From an uncultured Alistipes sp. (GTDB lineage: Bacteria; Bacteroidota; Bacteroidia; Bacteroidales; Rikenellaceae), in contig URBK01000002.1 in NCBI GenBank assembly GCA_900546065.1, forward strand, positions 62,001 through 126,000: 64,000 nt of DNA, read 5' to 3'. Position 1 is the first letter of the stretch; each line of letters starts with the position of its first letter. The position numbers and the translations under genes were made by a program. Under the pieces are notes generated by a model. It saw nothing but the letters and a program-made list of their open reading frames with translations. It ran no database searches and was not told the origin of the DNA. Of the stretch, positions 27,010 through 36,500 are shown one piece after another.

Positions 27010-27543
27010 ATGGATTTTTCGACACTGGTAAAGGTACGCCAAAGCGACCGCCGCTACAAGCCGCAGGCGGTCGAGGCCGACAAGATCGACCTCTGCATCG
27101 AGGCGGCACGGCTCGCACCCTCGGCCTGCAACTCGCAGCCGTGGCGATTCATCGTCGTAGATGATGAGGCTCTGCGCGCCGAGATAGCCGACGCGGCCGC
27201 AAGTATGGGCATGAACGGATTTGTACGCGAGGCCCCCGTGATCGTGGCCGTGGTGCTTGAAAAGATGAGCCTCACGGCAGCCATCGGCAGCGTCATACGC
27301 GACAAGGAGTTCTCGCTGCTCGACGTGGGCATCGCCGTCAGCCACTTCACGCTGCAGGCCGCAGACCTCGGTCTGGGCACTTGCATTATAGGCTGGTTCA
27401 ACGAACGGCGCGTGCGCAAGGCCCTCGGCATACCGCGCGGCAAACGTATCCCGCTGCTCATAACGCTCGGCTACCCCGAAGGCCCGACACGACGCAAGTC
27501 GCGCAAAACGACGGCACAGATGAGCAGCCGCAACCGCTATTGA
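27010..27543 (+). CDS. Nitroreductase family FMN oxidoreductase
   Basis: 177 residues. FMN-binding features of the family are present: RQSDRRYKP at the N-terminus, ARLAPSACNSQPWRF near residues 33-47, and the LGLGTCIIGWFN segment near 117-128. Such dimeric enzymes use NAD(P)H to reduce nitro compounds, quinones or flavins; the natural substrate is unknown. It is a short (~175 aa) Bacteroidetes-type member. The promoter box lies 72 nt upstream. Monocistronic. Confidence 0.92.
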   Translation: MDFSTLVKVRQSDRRYKPQAVEADKIDLCIEAARLAPSACNSQPWRFIVVDDEALRAEIADAAASMGMNGFVREAPVIVAVVLEKMSLTAAIGSVIRDKEFSLLDVGIAVSHFTLQAADLGLGTCIIGWFNERRVRKALGIPRGKRIPLLITLGYPEGPTRRKSRKTTAQMSSRNRY

Positions 27544-27943
27544 TATCACGCCTTACGCGTCTCGACCTCGGAAAGATCACGCCGCCGCATCTACTCTATA
27601 TATCAAAAGCGGGTTTCATAACGAAATAGCGCTGACGGCATACGACAATCGCCCGGCGGGCATACGGGGACCGAGAAGGCGTCACGGAGATTTCGAAAGG
27701 CCTCATGACGGCACATTGGCAAGCGCATAATCACACTTGCCTCTGCACATGCAGCATGCAAGATCTCTTTGGCGGCCGCGACAGCATTGCTGCGGCTATA
27801 TGTATGCCGTCCTCAGCAATGCCCGGCATGCAGCCACGGCATACGGACACAGCATCACAGAGCCTGCAGGCTTCATCAGCTGATCACAAGATCACACAAT
27901 GTTGGGGATACGCATGCGCCGGAAGGAGGCTGCATGCGACAGG
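27544..27943. other. Intergenic region between nitroreductase and HU genes
   Basis: 400 bases in which I see no credible gene or RNA. Open frames here have unusual composition (Cys, His and Ser rich) and no start context. The terminators of the two convergent genes are presumably inside but are not obvious. Confidence 0.5.
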
Positions 27944-28261
27944 TCACGCTTCGAGCAGCTCCTCGGCCAGAGTCTCCTCCTCACCGAGCGGCTCGCCGTT
28001 CGAGTCGACATCTATGCGCGAACGGAAACGGACCGTGCGTCGCGGAGCGATCTTCACGGCGGCGCCGGTGCGAGGATTACGCCCTATGCGTGCGGCCGAC
28101 AGTGCCACTGAGAAGACACCGAATCCGGATATTACAACCTTCTCGCCACCGCGCAACTTGTCTACCGATATTTTGAACAACGACTCCACGATTCTCTTGA
28201 CTTCGTTCTTTGGCAGAGCCAAATCTTTCGCGACGGCTTCGATCAATTGAGATTTGTTCAT
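27944..28261 (-). CDS. HU/IHF-family DNA-binding protein
   Basis: 105 residues. The first ~90 form the HU fold: MNKSQLIEAVAKDLAL, then GFGVFSVALSAARIGRNPRTG, the beta-arm signature with the Pro that intercalates DNA. A ~15-residue acidic tail (GEEETLAEELLEA) follows, longer than in E. coli HU. It bends and compacts DNA as a dimer. A near -7 box, TACTTTAG, lies at 28296-28303 on the minus strand. Divergent from tRNA-Ser. Confidence 0.95.
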   Translation of the reverse strand: MNKSQLIEAVAKDLALPKNEVKRIVESLFKISVDKLRGGEKVVISGFGVFSVALSAARIGRNPRTGAAVKIAPRRTVRFRSRIDVDSNGEPLGEEETLAEELLEA

Positions 28262-28421
28262 ACTACTGAGGTTCTAAGGGTTATAATCTTTGTTGCTAAA
28301 GTAAAGTTAATCTTTTTTTTCGAAACCGCAAACATTTGGGATACATTTTATGACTTACGTGCCGCAAAAGCCTACACGCAAAAAAGCAGGCAAAATATTT
28401 GGTGGAATCGAAAATCTGTCA

Positions 28422-28429
28422 TACTTTTG
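28422..28429 (+). promoter_or_regulatory. -7 box of tRNA-Ser
   Basis: TACTTTTG, 5 nt before the mature 5' end of the tRNA. Confidence 0.65.
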
Positions 28430-28434
28430 CACTC

Positions 28435-28523
28435 GGAAAGGTGGCAGAGTGGTCGATCGCGCCGGTCTTGAAAACCGATGAGCTGAGAGGCTCCGGGGGT
28501 TCGAATCCCTCCCTTTCCGCCAG
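28435..28523 (+). tRNA. tRNA-Ser (anticodon TGA), CCA encoded
   Basis: Acceptor stem GGAAAGG/CCTTTCC, discriminator G and an encoded CCA at 28521-28523. The anticodon arm CCGGTCTTGAAAACCG gives TGA. A long variable arm and a T-loop with TTCGAAT mark a class II serine tRNA. Confidence 0.97.
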
Positions 28524-28538
28524 AATCAACAGCAGAGC

Positions 28539-28571
28539 TTCCGACACCAACCTCGTCGGAAGTTCTTTTTG
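28539..28571 (+). terminator. Rho-independent terminator after tRNA-Ser
   Basis: An 8-bp stem (28539-28546 and 28556-28563), 9-nt loop, then a T-rich tail, 15 nt after the tRNA. Confidence 0.85.
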
Positions 28572-28814
28572 TATCCTATTTGCACCCTCTCTGTAATTCT
28601 ATTTGCCCCCTCACATCATACCCTCCCGGCCGCGTCACCACGCAACCATGCGCACGCACGCCATACGCTCCTACCGCCCGGAATCCTCCGGACAGACCAT
28701 ACGACCGCCGGCGACAGCGGCCGCACGCAAACACCTCCGCAAAGAAAAACACCCGATACGCCTCCGCCGCGAGCGAAAAAAGGCGCAGCGGAAGGTTTTT
28801 TCCATATAAATCGC

Positions 28815-28822
28815 TATTTTTG
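28815..28822 (+). promoter_or_regulatory. -7 box of the membrane methyltransferase gene
   Basis: TATTTTTG about 30 nt before the ATG at 28852. The rest of the 28572-28851 gap shows nothing else. Confidence 0.6.
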
Positions 28823-28851
28823 CCTCGATAAAAACAATTTACTATCTACCT

Positions 28852-29610
28852 ATGGCAATGAAGAACGAAATGGAGAAGCAGGGCGTATGGCTTTTCCGAT
28901 TCAGAGGCACGCTGCCCCTGATTATTCTGGTGTTGGGCGTATGCGAATACATCATCACCCGCATCGACAACCCGACCTACGTCATCAACGGCGCCTCGTC
29001 GCCGCAACTCATACACTATGAGATTCTCTGCTTCGTAGTTTCGCTGCTCGGGCTGGCCGTGCGCGCCTTCACCGTGGGCTACACCCCGGCAAACACCTCG
29101 GGCCGCAACGTCGCCGAGCAGGTGGCCGACCAGCTCAACACCACAGGTCTCTACTCCGTCGTACGCAACCCGCTCTACGTAGGCAACTTCCTCATGTGGC
29201 TGGGTATAGCCATGCTTACGATGAACCTCTGGTTCATCATATCGTTCATACTCCTCTTCTGGGTATATTACGAGCGTATAATCTTCGCCGAGGAGCAGTT
29301 CCTCACCAATAAGTTCGGTTCGGTCTACACCGATTGGGCAGATAAGACCCCATGCTTCATACCCCGACTCAAGGGATACGTGGCGCCCAAACTGCCATTC
29401 AGCTGGAAGAAGGTGATCAAGAAGGAGAAGAACGGCCTGCTGGCACTGCTGCTCGTATTCTGGATGATGGATGTAATCGGCGATCTGGTCTCGGGCGTAA
29501 CACCACGTATCGGTGTGCTCGCGATAGCCTCGATGGCCATGCTGGTCATATACCTTATCCTCAAGTACATCAAGCACAATACCACACTGCTTGACGAGGA
29601 GGGCCGATAA
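28852..29610 (+). CDS. Membrane methyltransferase of the PEMT/ICMT-like family
   Basis: 252 residues with about six membrane helices. The SAM-binding signature of phospholipid/isoprenylcysteine methyltransferase-like proteins is present: GLYSVVRNPLYVGNFLMWLG near residues 100-120, and the downstream acidic pair FAEEQFLTNKFG. Bacterial members methylate lipids or small membrane substrates; the substrate here is unknown. The C-terminal ~60 residues add two more helices. A second Met (MKNEMEK) two codons on could also be the start. Monocistronic. Confidence 0.8.
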   Translation: MAMKNEMEKQGVWLFRFRGTLPLIILVLGVCEYIITRIDNPTYVINGASSPQLIHYEILCFVVSLLGLAVRAFTVGYTPANTSGRNVAEQVADQLNTTGLYSVVRNPLYVGNFLMWLGIAMLTMNLWFIISFILLFWVYYERIIFAEEQFLTNKFGSVYTDWADKTPCFIPRLKGYVAPKLPFSWKKVIKKEKNGLLALLLVFWMMDVIGDLVSGVTPRIGVLAIASMAMLVIYLILKYIKHNTTLLDEEGR

Positions 29611-29786
29611 CCCGCCACACTAAATCCGTCGGGAACCGTTACGTGATCGTCAGATCGACACCCCCACAACGGCACAGAGGCGGAAGAGCCGGATGAAAAT
29701 CTGCATAAAAATGTCGGTCATAGCAAAAAAACGTTGCTACGACAATAGAATTCCGACTCTGATATAACAATAAGACAAAAAATCAC

Positions 29787-29831
29787 TACATTTGCAGAGC
29801 ACCGCCGCAAGGATCGATGCTCTGCTTTTTT
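29787..29831 (+). promoter_or_regulatory. -7 box immediately followed by a terminator-like hairpin
   Basis: TACATTTG (29787-29794) is a perfect -7 box. An 8-bp stem starts at its last base (29794-29801 with 29818-29825) and is followed by TTTTTT (29826-29831). The hairpin lies ~110 nt before the sialidase-fold gene. It may terminate upstream transcripts, or it may belong to a very short leader RNA. Confidence 0.55.
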
Positions 29832-29939
29832 CAGCCACGGCGGCGACACGTCACGCTGTGGGGCGAGTCTCCCGGACCAATGCCGGGAATAGGAGGGAGA
29901 GGGAGGAAGAAGTACGAAAAACCACAAAACTGACCGACC

Positions 29940-30986
29940 ATGATACGCAGGATCTTCATTACGCTATGCATCGCCATGACGGCCGCCGCCATCGGTACGC
30001 CGCGCGTCATGGCACAGAGTGTCCGATACGACGTGCGCAAGATATGGGACAACGGCTCGCATTGCGCCTTCACCTCGCTCATACGTTTCAAGGGACAATA
30101 CTACTGCTCCTTCCGCGAGGGCGAGACCCACATCTTCGACTCTCAGGGCAATGCCGAGGGTAAGATACGCATCCTCACATCGCGCGACGGCAAACGGTGG
30201 AAGGCCCTGCCGCTGATCGGCAAACAGGGATACGACCTTCGGGACCCGAAACTCTCCATCACGCCCGACGGACGCCTGATGGTCATCGTCGGAGGCTCGA
30301 TATACCGCGACCGCCAGATCGTGGGGCGCATTCCGCAGGTACTCTTCTCCGAGGACGGCCGCACCTTCACCCCTCCCGAGCCGATCGAACTCGATTCGGC
30401 GGCGTCGAGCGGCACGGACTGGCTGTGGCGCGTGACGTGGAACGGCGATACGGGATATGGCGTCAACTACGCCATGCGTCCCGACGGTGACGCCGACATA
30501 CACCTCGTCAGCACGAAGGACGGCATACATTACGATCTGGTGGCGACGCTCCCCGTCGACGGATTCCCCAACGAGACTACCCTGCGCATGCTCCCCGACG
30601 GTCGCATGGCCATGCTGGTACGCCGCGATAAGGGCGATGCGATGGGATACTGGGGCGTGAGCGAAGCCCCGTTTACGGATTGGAAATTCAAGCGTATGGA
30701 GTTCCGCGTGGGCGGCCCCGACTTCCTCCCCTTGGACGACGGGAACATCATCCTCGGCTCACGCAGCTACTATATACCCTCACACAACAAGACGGCCATC
30801 TACCGCGGCTCGGCCGACGGCGATTTCCAAGAGGTGCTGCTGCTCCCTTCGGGCGGCGACACAAGCTATACGGGACTTATGGTGGAGGGTGATACCCTTT
30901 GGGTAAGCTACTACTCGTCGCACGAGACCCCCAACGCCTCGGTCTATCTTGCGCGAATACCCCTCTCAGTACTCGGCATAAAATAA
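29940..30986 (+). CDS. Secreted sialidase-superfamily (BNR/Asp-box) protein
   Basis: 348 residues with a signal peptide (about 1-25). The mature part reads as a beta-propeller of the sialidase superfamily. Asp-box-like motifs recur: TSRDGKRW, SEDGRTF and STKDGIHY. A front block, CSFREGETH, is shared with many Bacteroidetes relatives annotated as exo-alpha-sialidase. The classical sialidase arginine triad cannot be confirmed by eye, so glycosidase activity is uncertain. It has a long (~140 nt) leader with a hairpin near its 5' end. Confidence 0.78.
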   Translation: MIRRIFITLCIAMTAAAIGTPRVMAQSVRYDVRKIWDNGSHCAFTSLIRFKGQYYCSFREGETHIFDSQGNAEGKIRILTSRDGKRWKALPLIGKQGYDLRDPKLSITPDGRLMVIVGGSIYRDRQIVGRIPQVLFSEDGRTFTPPEPIELDSAASSGTDWLWRVTWNGDTGYGVNYAMRPDGDADIHLVSTKDGIHYDLVATLPVDGFPNETTLRMLPDGRMAMLVRRDKGDAMGYWGVSEAPFTDWKFKRMEFRVGGPDFLPLDDGNIILGSRSYYIPSHNKTAIYRGSADGDFQEVLLLPSGGDTSYTGLMVEGDTLWVSYYSSHETPNASVYLARIPLSVLGIK

Positions 30987-31021
30987 CGTCCCCCCAAAAA
31001 GTAACCAATACAACAGAGAAG

Positions 31022-31052
31022 GGGCCCCGTTTCCTAAGAAGCGGAGCCCTAT
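31022..31052 (+). terminator. Hairpin between the sialidase-fold gene and argF'
   Basis: A 12-position stem with two wobble pairs (31022-31033 and 31038-31049) and a 4-nt loop in the convergent gap. The T tail is poor. Confidence 0.5.
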
Positions 31053-31083
31053 TCCATTTACCACATTCACTGTTAAGAGGCCA

Positions 31084-32046
31084 TCAGAGACTCTCCAGCA
31101 TACGCTTGAGCACAACCGTGGCCGATATTTCGCGGTTCGCGGCCTCGGGTATGACGACCGAACGCGGACTCTCGATCACGTCGTCCGTAACGATCATATT
31201 GCGGCGTACGGGCAGGCAGTGCATGAAGCGTGCATTATTCGTAACGGCCATCTGGCGTGCGCTGACCGTCCAGCTCATATCCATGCTGAGGACCTTGCCG
31301 TAATCCTCTGGGCGTGTAACGCCCGGGCAGCTCCAGTTCTTCGCATATACGAAGTCGGCACCCTCGAAGGCCTTCATCTGGTCATACTCCACACGCGCAT
31401 TGCCCACAAACTGCGGGTCGAGCTCGTAACCCTTCGGGTGGGTTATGACGAAATCGACATCCGCGGCATTCATCCACTCGGCGAACGAGTTGGGCACGGC
31501 CTGCGGCAGAGCCTTCGGATGCGGCGCCCACGTCATAACCACCTTCGGACGCTTGCGCTCCTTGTACTCCTCGATGGTGATCAGGTCGGCGAAACTCTGC
31601 AACGGATGCACCGTAGCGCTCTCCATGAAGAAGACGGGACGGCCCGAATACTGTATGAACTGGTTGAGTATCTTCTCATTGTAATCATCCTCGCGGCTCT
31701 CGAAGCGGGCGAACGAACGTACGCCGATAATATCGCAATAGCAACCCATGACTGGGATGGCCTCCAGCAGGTGCTCGCTCTTGTCGCCGTCCATGATCAC
31801 GCCGCGCTCGGTCTCGAGTTTCCACGCACCCTGATTCACGTCGAGCACGATGACATTCATACCGAGATTCATCGCTGCCTTCTGCGTGCTGAGGCGCGTG
31901 CGCAGGCTGTTGTTGAAAAATATGAGCAACGCTGTCTTGTTGTGGCCAAGACTCTGATACTTGAAACGGTCAGCCTTGATCTCGAACGCCTCGCGCAGCG
32001 CGGCATCCAGATCTCCCAGATCCTTCACTCCTCTGAAAACTCTCAT
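31084..32046 (-). CDS. argF': N-succinyl/N-acetyl-ornithine carbamoyltransferase
   Basis: 320 residues of the Bacteroidetes transcarbamylase that acts on acylated ornithine in arginine synthesis. The carbamoyl-phosphate loop is SLRTRLSTQK (about 47-56). HPLQSFADL and HCLPVRRNM are the other signatures. The chain is close to N-succinylornithine transcarbamylase of Bacteroides fragilis throughout. One difference: the residue that is Pro90 in that enzyme, and decides succinyl versus acetyl specificity, is Ser here (GDKSEHLLE). Substrate choice is therefore open. Monocistronic. Confidence 0.9.
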   Translation of the reverse strand: MRVFRGVKDLGDLDAALREAFEIKADRFKYQSLGHNKTALLIFFNNSLRTRLSTQKAAMNLGMNVIVLDVNQGAWKLETERGVIMDGDKSEHLLEAIPVMGCYCDIIGVRSFARFESREDDYNEKILNQFIQYSGRPVFFMESATVHPLQSFADLITIEEYKERKRPKVVMTWAPHPKALPQAVPNSFAEWMNAADVDFVITHPKGYELDPQFVGNARVEYDQMKAFEGADFVYAKNWSCPGVTRPEDYGKVLSMDMSWTVSARQMAVTNNARFMHCLPVRRNMIVTDDVIESPRSVVIPEAANREISATVVLKRMLESL

Positions 32047-32123
32047 AGCAAATAAATTTATAAGTCACGCGACCGCAAGGCGCCGCCGCCAATGAAACAT
32101 CGGAACAAACCCCGCAAGAAAAC

Positions 32124-32158
32124 AAAAAAAGCGTACACAGCCGTCACTACATACGCTT
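32124..32158 (-). terminator. Rho-independent terminator after tRNA-Arg
   Basis: A 7-bp stem (32129-32135 and 32152-32158) followed on the minus strand by seven Ts, 38 nt after the tRNA. Confidence 0.8.
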
Positions 32159-32195
32159 ACCCCCTTGCGGGGAACCTTCTCACACTTCAAGGTCG

Positions 32196-32267
32196 TAGCT
32201 CCACCGCGACTCGAACGCGAATTTAGGGTTTAGGAAACCCTCGTTCTATCCCTTGAACTATAGAGCC
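32196..32267 (-). tRNA. tRNA-Arg (anticodon CCT)
   Basis: Minus strand: acceptor GGCTCTA pairs with TGGAGCT. The anticodon arm AGGGT-TTCCTAA-ACCCT gives CCT. The T-loop is TTCGAGT. No CCA is encoded. Confidence 0.95.
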
Positions 32268-32327
32268 GTCAAACCGCCCCTCGGGCGCGGCGAGTACGAC
32301 TACAAAGATAATGATTTTTCGCAGAAA

Positions 32328-33248
32328 TCACCCTTTGGCCGTAGAATTCTTCGCATGGGTGACGATATAGACGCCGGCGAAGACCATTGCCATCAAGATG
32401 ACCTTGCCCACACCGAACGTACCCACACCCATCGCCACCGACAGCACCGTGGCGACGATCGGCTGTACGTAGTTGTACATGCTCACCACCGTCGGGCGCA
32501 GCAGCTTCTGCCCGCCCGTGAAGAATATGTACGATACGAACGTGCCGCCGAAGACTATGAACAGCATCTCGCCCCACGCTTTGAGCGGCAGCGAGGCGTA
32601 ATCAACGGCCACAACCGACGGCCACGTCACCATCGTCACGATGATGGCCGAGAAGAGGAACAGCCACTTCATCAGCGTCACCACACTGTAACGGTGTATC
32701 GTGTTGCTGAAGATGACCATATAGAGCGCGCAGCTCACCTGAGCCGTAAAACAGAGCGCATCCCCGAGCAGTCCGCCGCCGGCGCTCGAACCGCCGCCGC
32801 CAAAGACCAACGTCAACGCTCCGGCCGCACCGACAGCTATGCCGACGACCTTCATGCCCGTAATCGACTCCTTAAGGATTATCGCCGCGAAGATCATCGT
32901 GACGATAGGCAGCATGGTGGATATGACCGTGGCATCTATTGGCGAGGTGTAGTTCACGCCCACGGTGAAGAGCACCTGATTGAGCACTATACACAATATA
33001 CCCGCCACACACAGACGTCCCAGCATCGACACCGAGACCCTCTCGCCTCCACCGACGAAGAGAGACATCACCCAGAATGCCACCGCGGCACCTACGGCAC
33101 GCATGTCGGCCACGACGAGTGCCGGCACACCCAATCCCTGAAGATCCTTAATCATGGGAGCGTTGCATCCCCACAGTACGGCCGCTCCCAGAAGCATCAA
33201 ATGTCCGCGCAGCGCACTCAACATTTCGCTCGTACTCTTTCCTCGCAT
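32328..33248 (-). CDS. EamA/DMT-family transporter
   Basis: 306 residues with ten predicted membrane helices in two EamA repeats. The first repeat begins LMLLGAAVLWGCNAPMIKDL and the second starts near residue 160. Typical phrases are YTSPIDATVISTMLPI and PTVVSMYNYVQPIVATVLS. Such proteins export metabolites or amino acids; the substrate is unknown. A -7 box at 33271-33278 lies 23 nt upstream of the ATG. The gene ends about 60 nt before tRNA-Arg, on the same strand. Confidence 0.92.
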   Translation of the reverse strand: MRGKSTSEMLSALRGHLMLLGAAVLWGCNAPMIKDLQGLGVPALVVADMRAVGAAVAFWVMSLFVGGGERVSVSMLGRLCVAGILCIVLNQVLFTVGVNYTSPIDATVISTMLPIVTMIFAAIILKESITGMKVVGIAVGAAGALTLVFGGGGSSAGGGLLGDALCFTAQVSCALYMVIFSNTIHRYSVVTLMKWLFLFSAIIVTMVTWPSVVAVDYASLPLKAWGEMLFIVFGGTFVSYIFFTGGQKLLRPTVVSMYNYVQPIVATVLSVAMGVGTFGVGKVILMAMVFAGVYIVTHAKNSTAKG

Positions 33249-33270
33249 AACTAACCAACCGAATCGGCCG

Positions 33271-33278
33271 CAAAGATA
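33271..33278 (-). promoter_or_regulatory. -7 box of the EamA transporter gene
   Basis: TATCTTTG on the minus strand. An imperfect 13-bp hairpin (33298-33328) lies just upstream of it. The rest of the 33249-33516 gap shows nothing clear. Confidence 0.6.
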
Positions 33279-33516
33279 CTAAAAGCCGAGCGCAGAGGCA
33301 AATCGAAAAACAAAGTTTTTCAATTTGCCCCCGGCCGGAACGCATCCAGTAAAAGCCAATACCCAAGATTCGAACATGCGGGGACGGGGACAAACTGAAA
33401 ACGCCCTATTCCATATTTGAATCAGCCTGTACGCCATATACGCATACGTCGCAGCACCGCGGCCTCCCGCCCCACTGTCCGCCGCATCATATTCCCCCGA
33501 CACATGTACAAGCACG

Positions 33517-33555
33517 AAAAAAGGCGGGCCGACAGCTCCATGCCGTCAGCCCGCC
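33517..33555 (-). terminator. Rho-independent terminator after rpoC
   Basis: A near-perfect 14-bp GC-rich stem (33523-33536 and 33542-33555) followed on the minus strand by six Ts. It closes the tRNA-tuf-rpo cluster. Confidence 0.92.
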
Positions 33556-33576
33556 GATTATCGGTTGCGCGCCGCG

Positions 33577-36500
33577 CTACTCCGCAGCTGCGCTCTGGTT
33601 CTGATTCTGAAGATTATCCAGATCGGCCTTCAATCCTACGACCAGATTGTCGTACTCTCTCAGACCCGTTCCACCCGGGATGAGGTGTCCGCAGATAACG
33701 TTCTCCTTGAGGTTCTCCAGCGGGTCGACCTTGCCCTGAATAGCAGCCTCGTTGAGCACCTTCGTCGTCTCTTGGAACGAGGCGGCCGAAATGAAGCTCG
33801 AGGTCTGCAGTGCAGCACGGGTGATACCCTGAAGTACCTGATTCGACGTGGCGGGGATGATGTCACGCACCTGTACGGGCTTCAGATCACGACGCTTGAG
33901 CGACGAGTTCTCGTCACGCAGCTTGCGCATCGAGATGATCTGCCCGGGCTGTACGTTCTGCGAATCGCCTGCATCCACGACAACGACCTTGTCGTAGAGT
34001 TCGTCGTTCACATCCATGAACTCCCACTTGTCCACTATCTGATCCTCGAAGAAACGAGAGTCTCCCGGATCCTCGATCTTGACCTTGCTCATCATCTGGC
34101 GTACGATCACCTCGAAGTGCTTGTCGTTGATCTTCACACCCTGCATACGGTAGACCTCCTGCACCTCGTTGACGATGTACTCCTGCACCTTCGTCGGGCC
34201 AAGGATACGCAGTATGTCGCTCGGGGTGATGGCGCCGTCCGAGAGGGCCATACCCGCCTTGACGTAGTCGTTCTCCTGAACCACGATCTGACGCGACAGG
34301 GGCACCAGATACTTCATCACGTCACCCTGCTTCGAGGTGATGATGATCTCGCGGTTACCGCGCTTGATCTTGCCGAACGATACCTCGCCGTCGATCTCCG
34401 AGACGATAGCCGGGTTCGACGGGTTGCGGGCCTCGAAGAGCTCCGTAACTCGCGGCAGACCTCCCGTGATATCGCCGCCGGTCTTGCCCACGGCACGCGG
34501 GATCTTGATCAGGATATCTCCGGCCTTGATCTTGGCGTTGTCCTTCACCATAATGTGGGCCGAAACGGGCAGGTTGTAGGCCTTGACATCTTCGCCCTCC
34601 TTGTTGACGATACGGATGACAGGGTTCTTCGTACGGTCCTTCGACTCGATAACCACCTTCTCCGACAGACCCGTCTGTTCGTCGCGCTCGTCACGATACG
34701 TAACGCCTTCGATGACGCTGTCGTAAACGACCTTACCCTCGCTCTCGGCGATGATAACGGCGTTGTAGGGATCCCACTCGCAGATCAGATCGCCCTTCTT
34801 GACCTCGGCGCCGTCGGCCATGTAGAGAACCGACGCGTAAGGCAGACTGTGCGTATAGAGTACAATCTCCGTTTTGGGATCGACTATGCGGAACTCCGAC
34901 TGACGCGAGATGACGATATCGACCGTGCTGCCGTTCGAGTGCTTGCCCTTGATGGTGCGGAGTTCGTCGATCTCCAGACGTCCCTCATACTTCGAGACGA
35001 CGTTGGTTTCGACGGCCGTACCGCCGGCAACACCTCCCACGTGGAACGTACGAAGCGTAAGCTGCGTACCCGGCTCGCCGATCGACTGTGCCGCGATGAC
35101 ACCGACGACCTCACCCTTCTGCACCATACGTGCCGTGGCAAGGTTGCGGCCGTAGCACTTGGCGCAGACGCCGTGACGCGACTCGCACGTCAGTACCGAA
35201 CGGATCTCCACCGACTCCAGAGGCGATTTCTCGATGGCCTCGGCGATGCTCTCGGTGATCTCCTCGCCCGCCTTGCACATGACCTCGCCCGTGATCGGGT
35301 GGATCACGTCATTGAGGGCCGTGCGGCCCAGAATGCGGTCGTAGAGCGTCTGGACAACGTCATCGTTACGCTTGATGGCCGTAGCCGTCAGACCGCGCAA
35401 CGTGCCGCAATCCTCCTCGTTGATGATCACGTCCTGCGCAACATCCACCAGACGACGCGTCAGATAACCCGCATCGGCCGTCTTCAATGCCGTATCGGCC
35501 AAACCCTTACGGGCACCGTGCGTAGAGATGAAGTACTCCAGCACCGAAAGTCCCTCCTTGAAGTTCGACAGAATGGGGTTCTCGATGACCTGCTGACCTC
35601 CCTCGACACCCGACTTCTGCGGCTTTGCCATAAGGCCTCGCATACCCGACAGCTGACGGATCTGCTCCTTAGAACCACGGGCTCCCGAGTCAAGCATCAT
35701 GTAGACGGGGTTGAAGCCGTCCTGATCCTTGACCAGAGTGTCGATCACCTCTTTGGTGAGTTTGTTGTTTATGTTGGTCCAGACGTCGATTATCTGGTTG
35801 TAACGCTCGTTGTTGGTGATAAGACCCATGTTGTAGTCATCCATGATGGCATCGGCCTTGGCATATCCCTCCTCGACGAGTTTCTGCTTCGAGTCGGGGA
35901 TCACCACAGCGTCGAGGTTGAACGACAGACCGCCTTGGAAGGCCATACGGTAACCCATATTCTTGATGTCGTCGAGGAAGTTGGCAACCTTGTCGGCACC
36001 CGCCTTCTTCAGCACCACGGCGATGATATCACGCAATGACTTCTTGGTCAGCACCGTATTGATATATCCCACCTCCTCGGGCACAACCTGATTGAAGAGG
36101 ATGCGGCCGATGGTGGTCTCCTTGAGCTCCTCGTAGGGCTTGCCGTTCTCGTCCACGTCGCGAACAACACACTTCACGATGGCATGCAGGTCGGCACGCT
36201 TCTCGTTGTATGCGATGATTGCCTCCTCGGGACCGTAGAATATCAGCCCCTCACCCTTGCTGCCCTTGCGCGGCTTGGTGATGTAGTAGAGTCCGAGCAC
36301 CATATCCTGCGACGGCACGGTGATGGGGGCGCCGTTGGCGGGGTTGAGCACATTGTGCGAACCGAGCATAAGCAACTGGGCCTCCAGTATGGCGGCATTG
36401 CCCAGCGGCAAGTGAACGGCCATCTGGTCACCGTCGAAGTCGGCGTTGAATGCCGTACATGCCAACGGGTGCAACTGCATGGCCTTACCCTCGATCAGTT

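Noticed and set aside
27705..28250. Open frames opposite or beside the HU gene
   Set aside because: Antisense to HU in part; Cys/Ser/His-rich composition and no homology that I recognise.
33565..36039. Long plus-strand open frame (824 codons) opposite rpoC
   Set aside because: It is antisense to a clear rpoC and arises from GC-rich codon bias; the composition is not protein-like (Asp/Leu/Arg/His-heavy).
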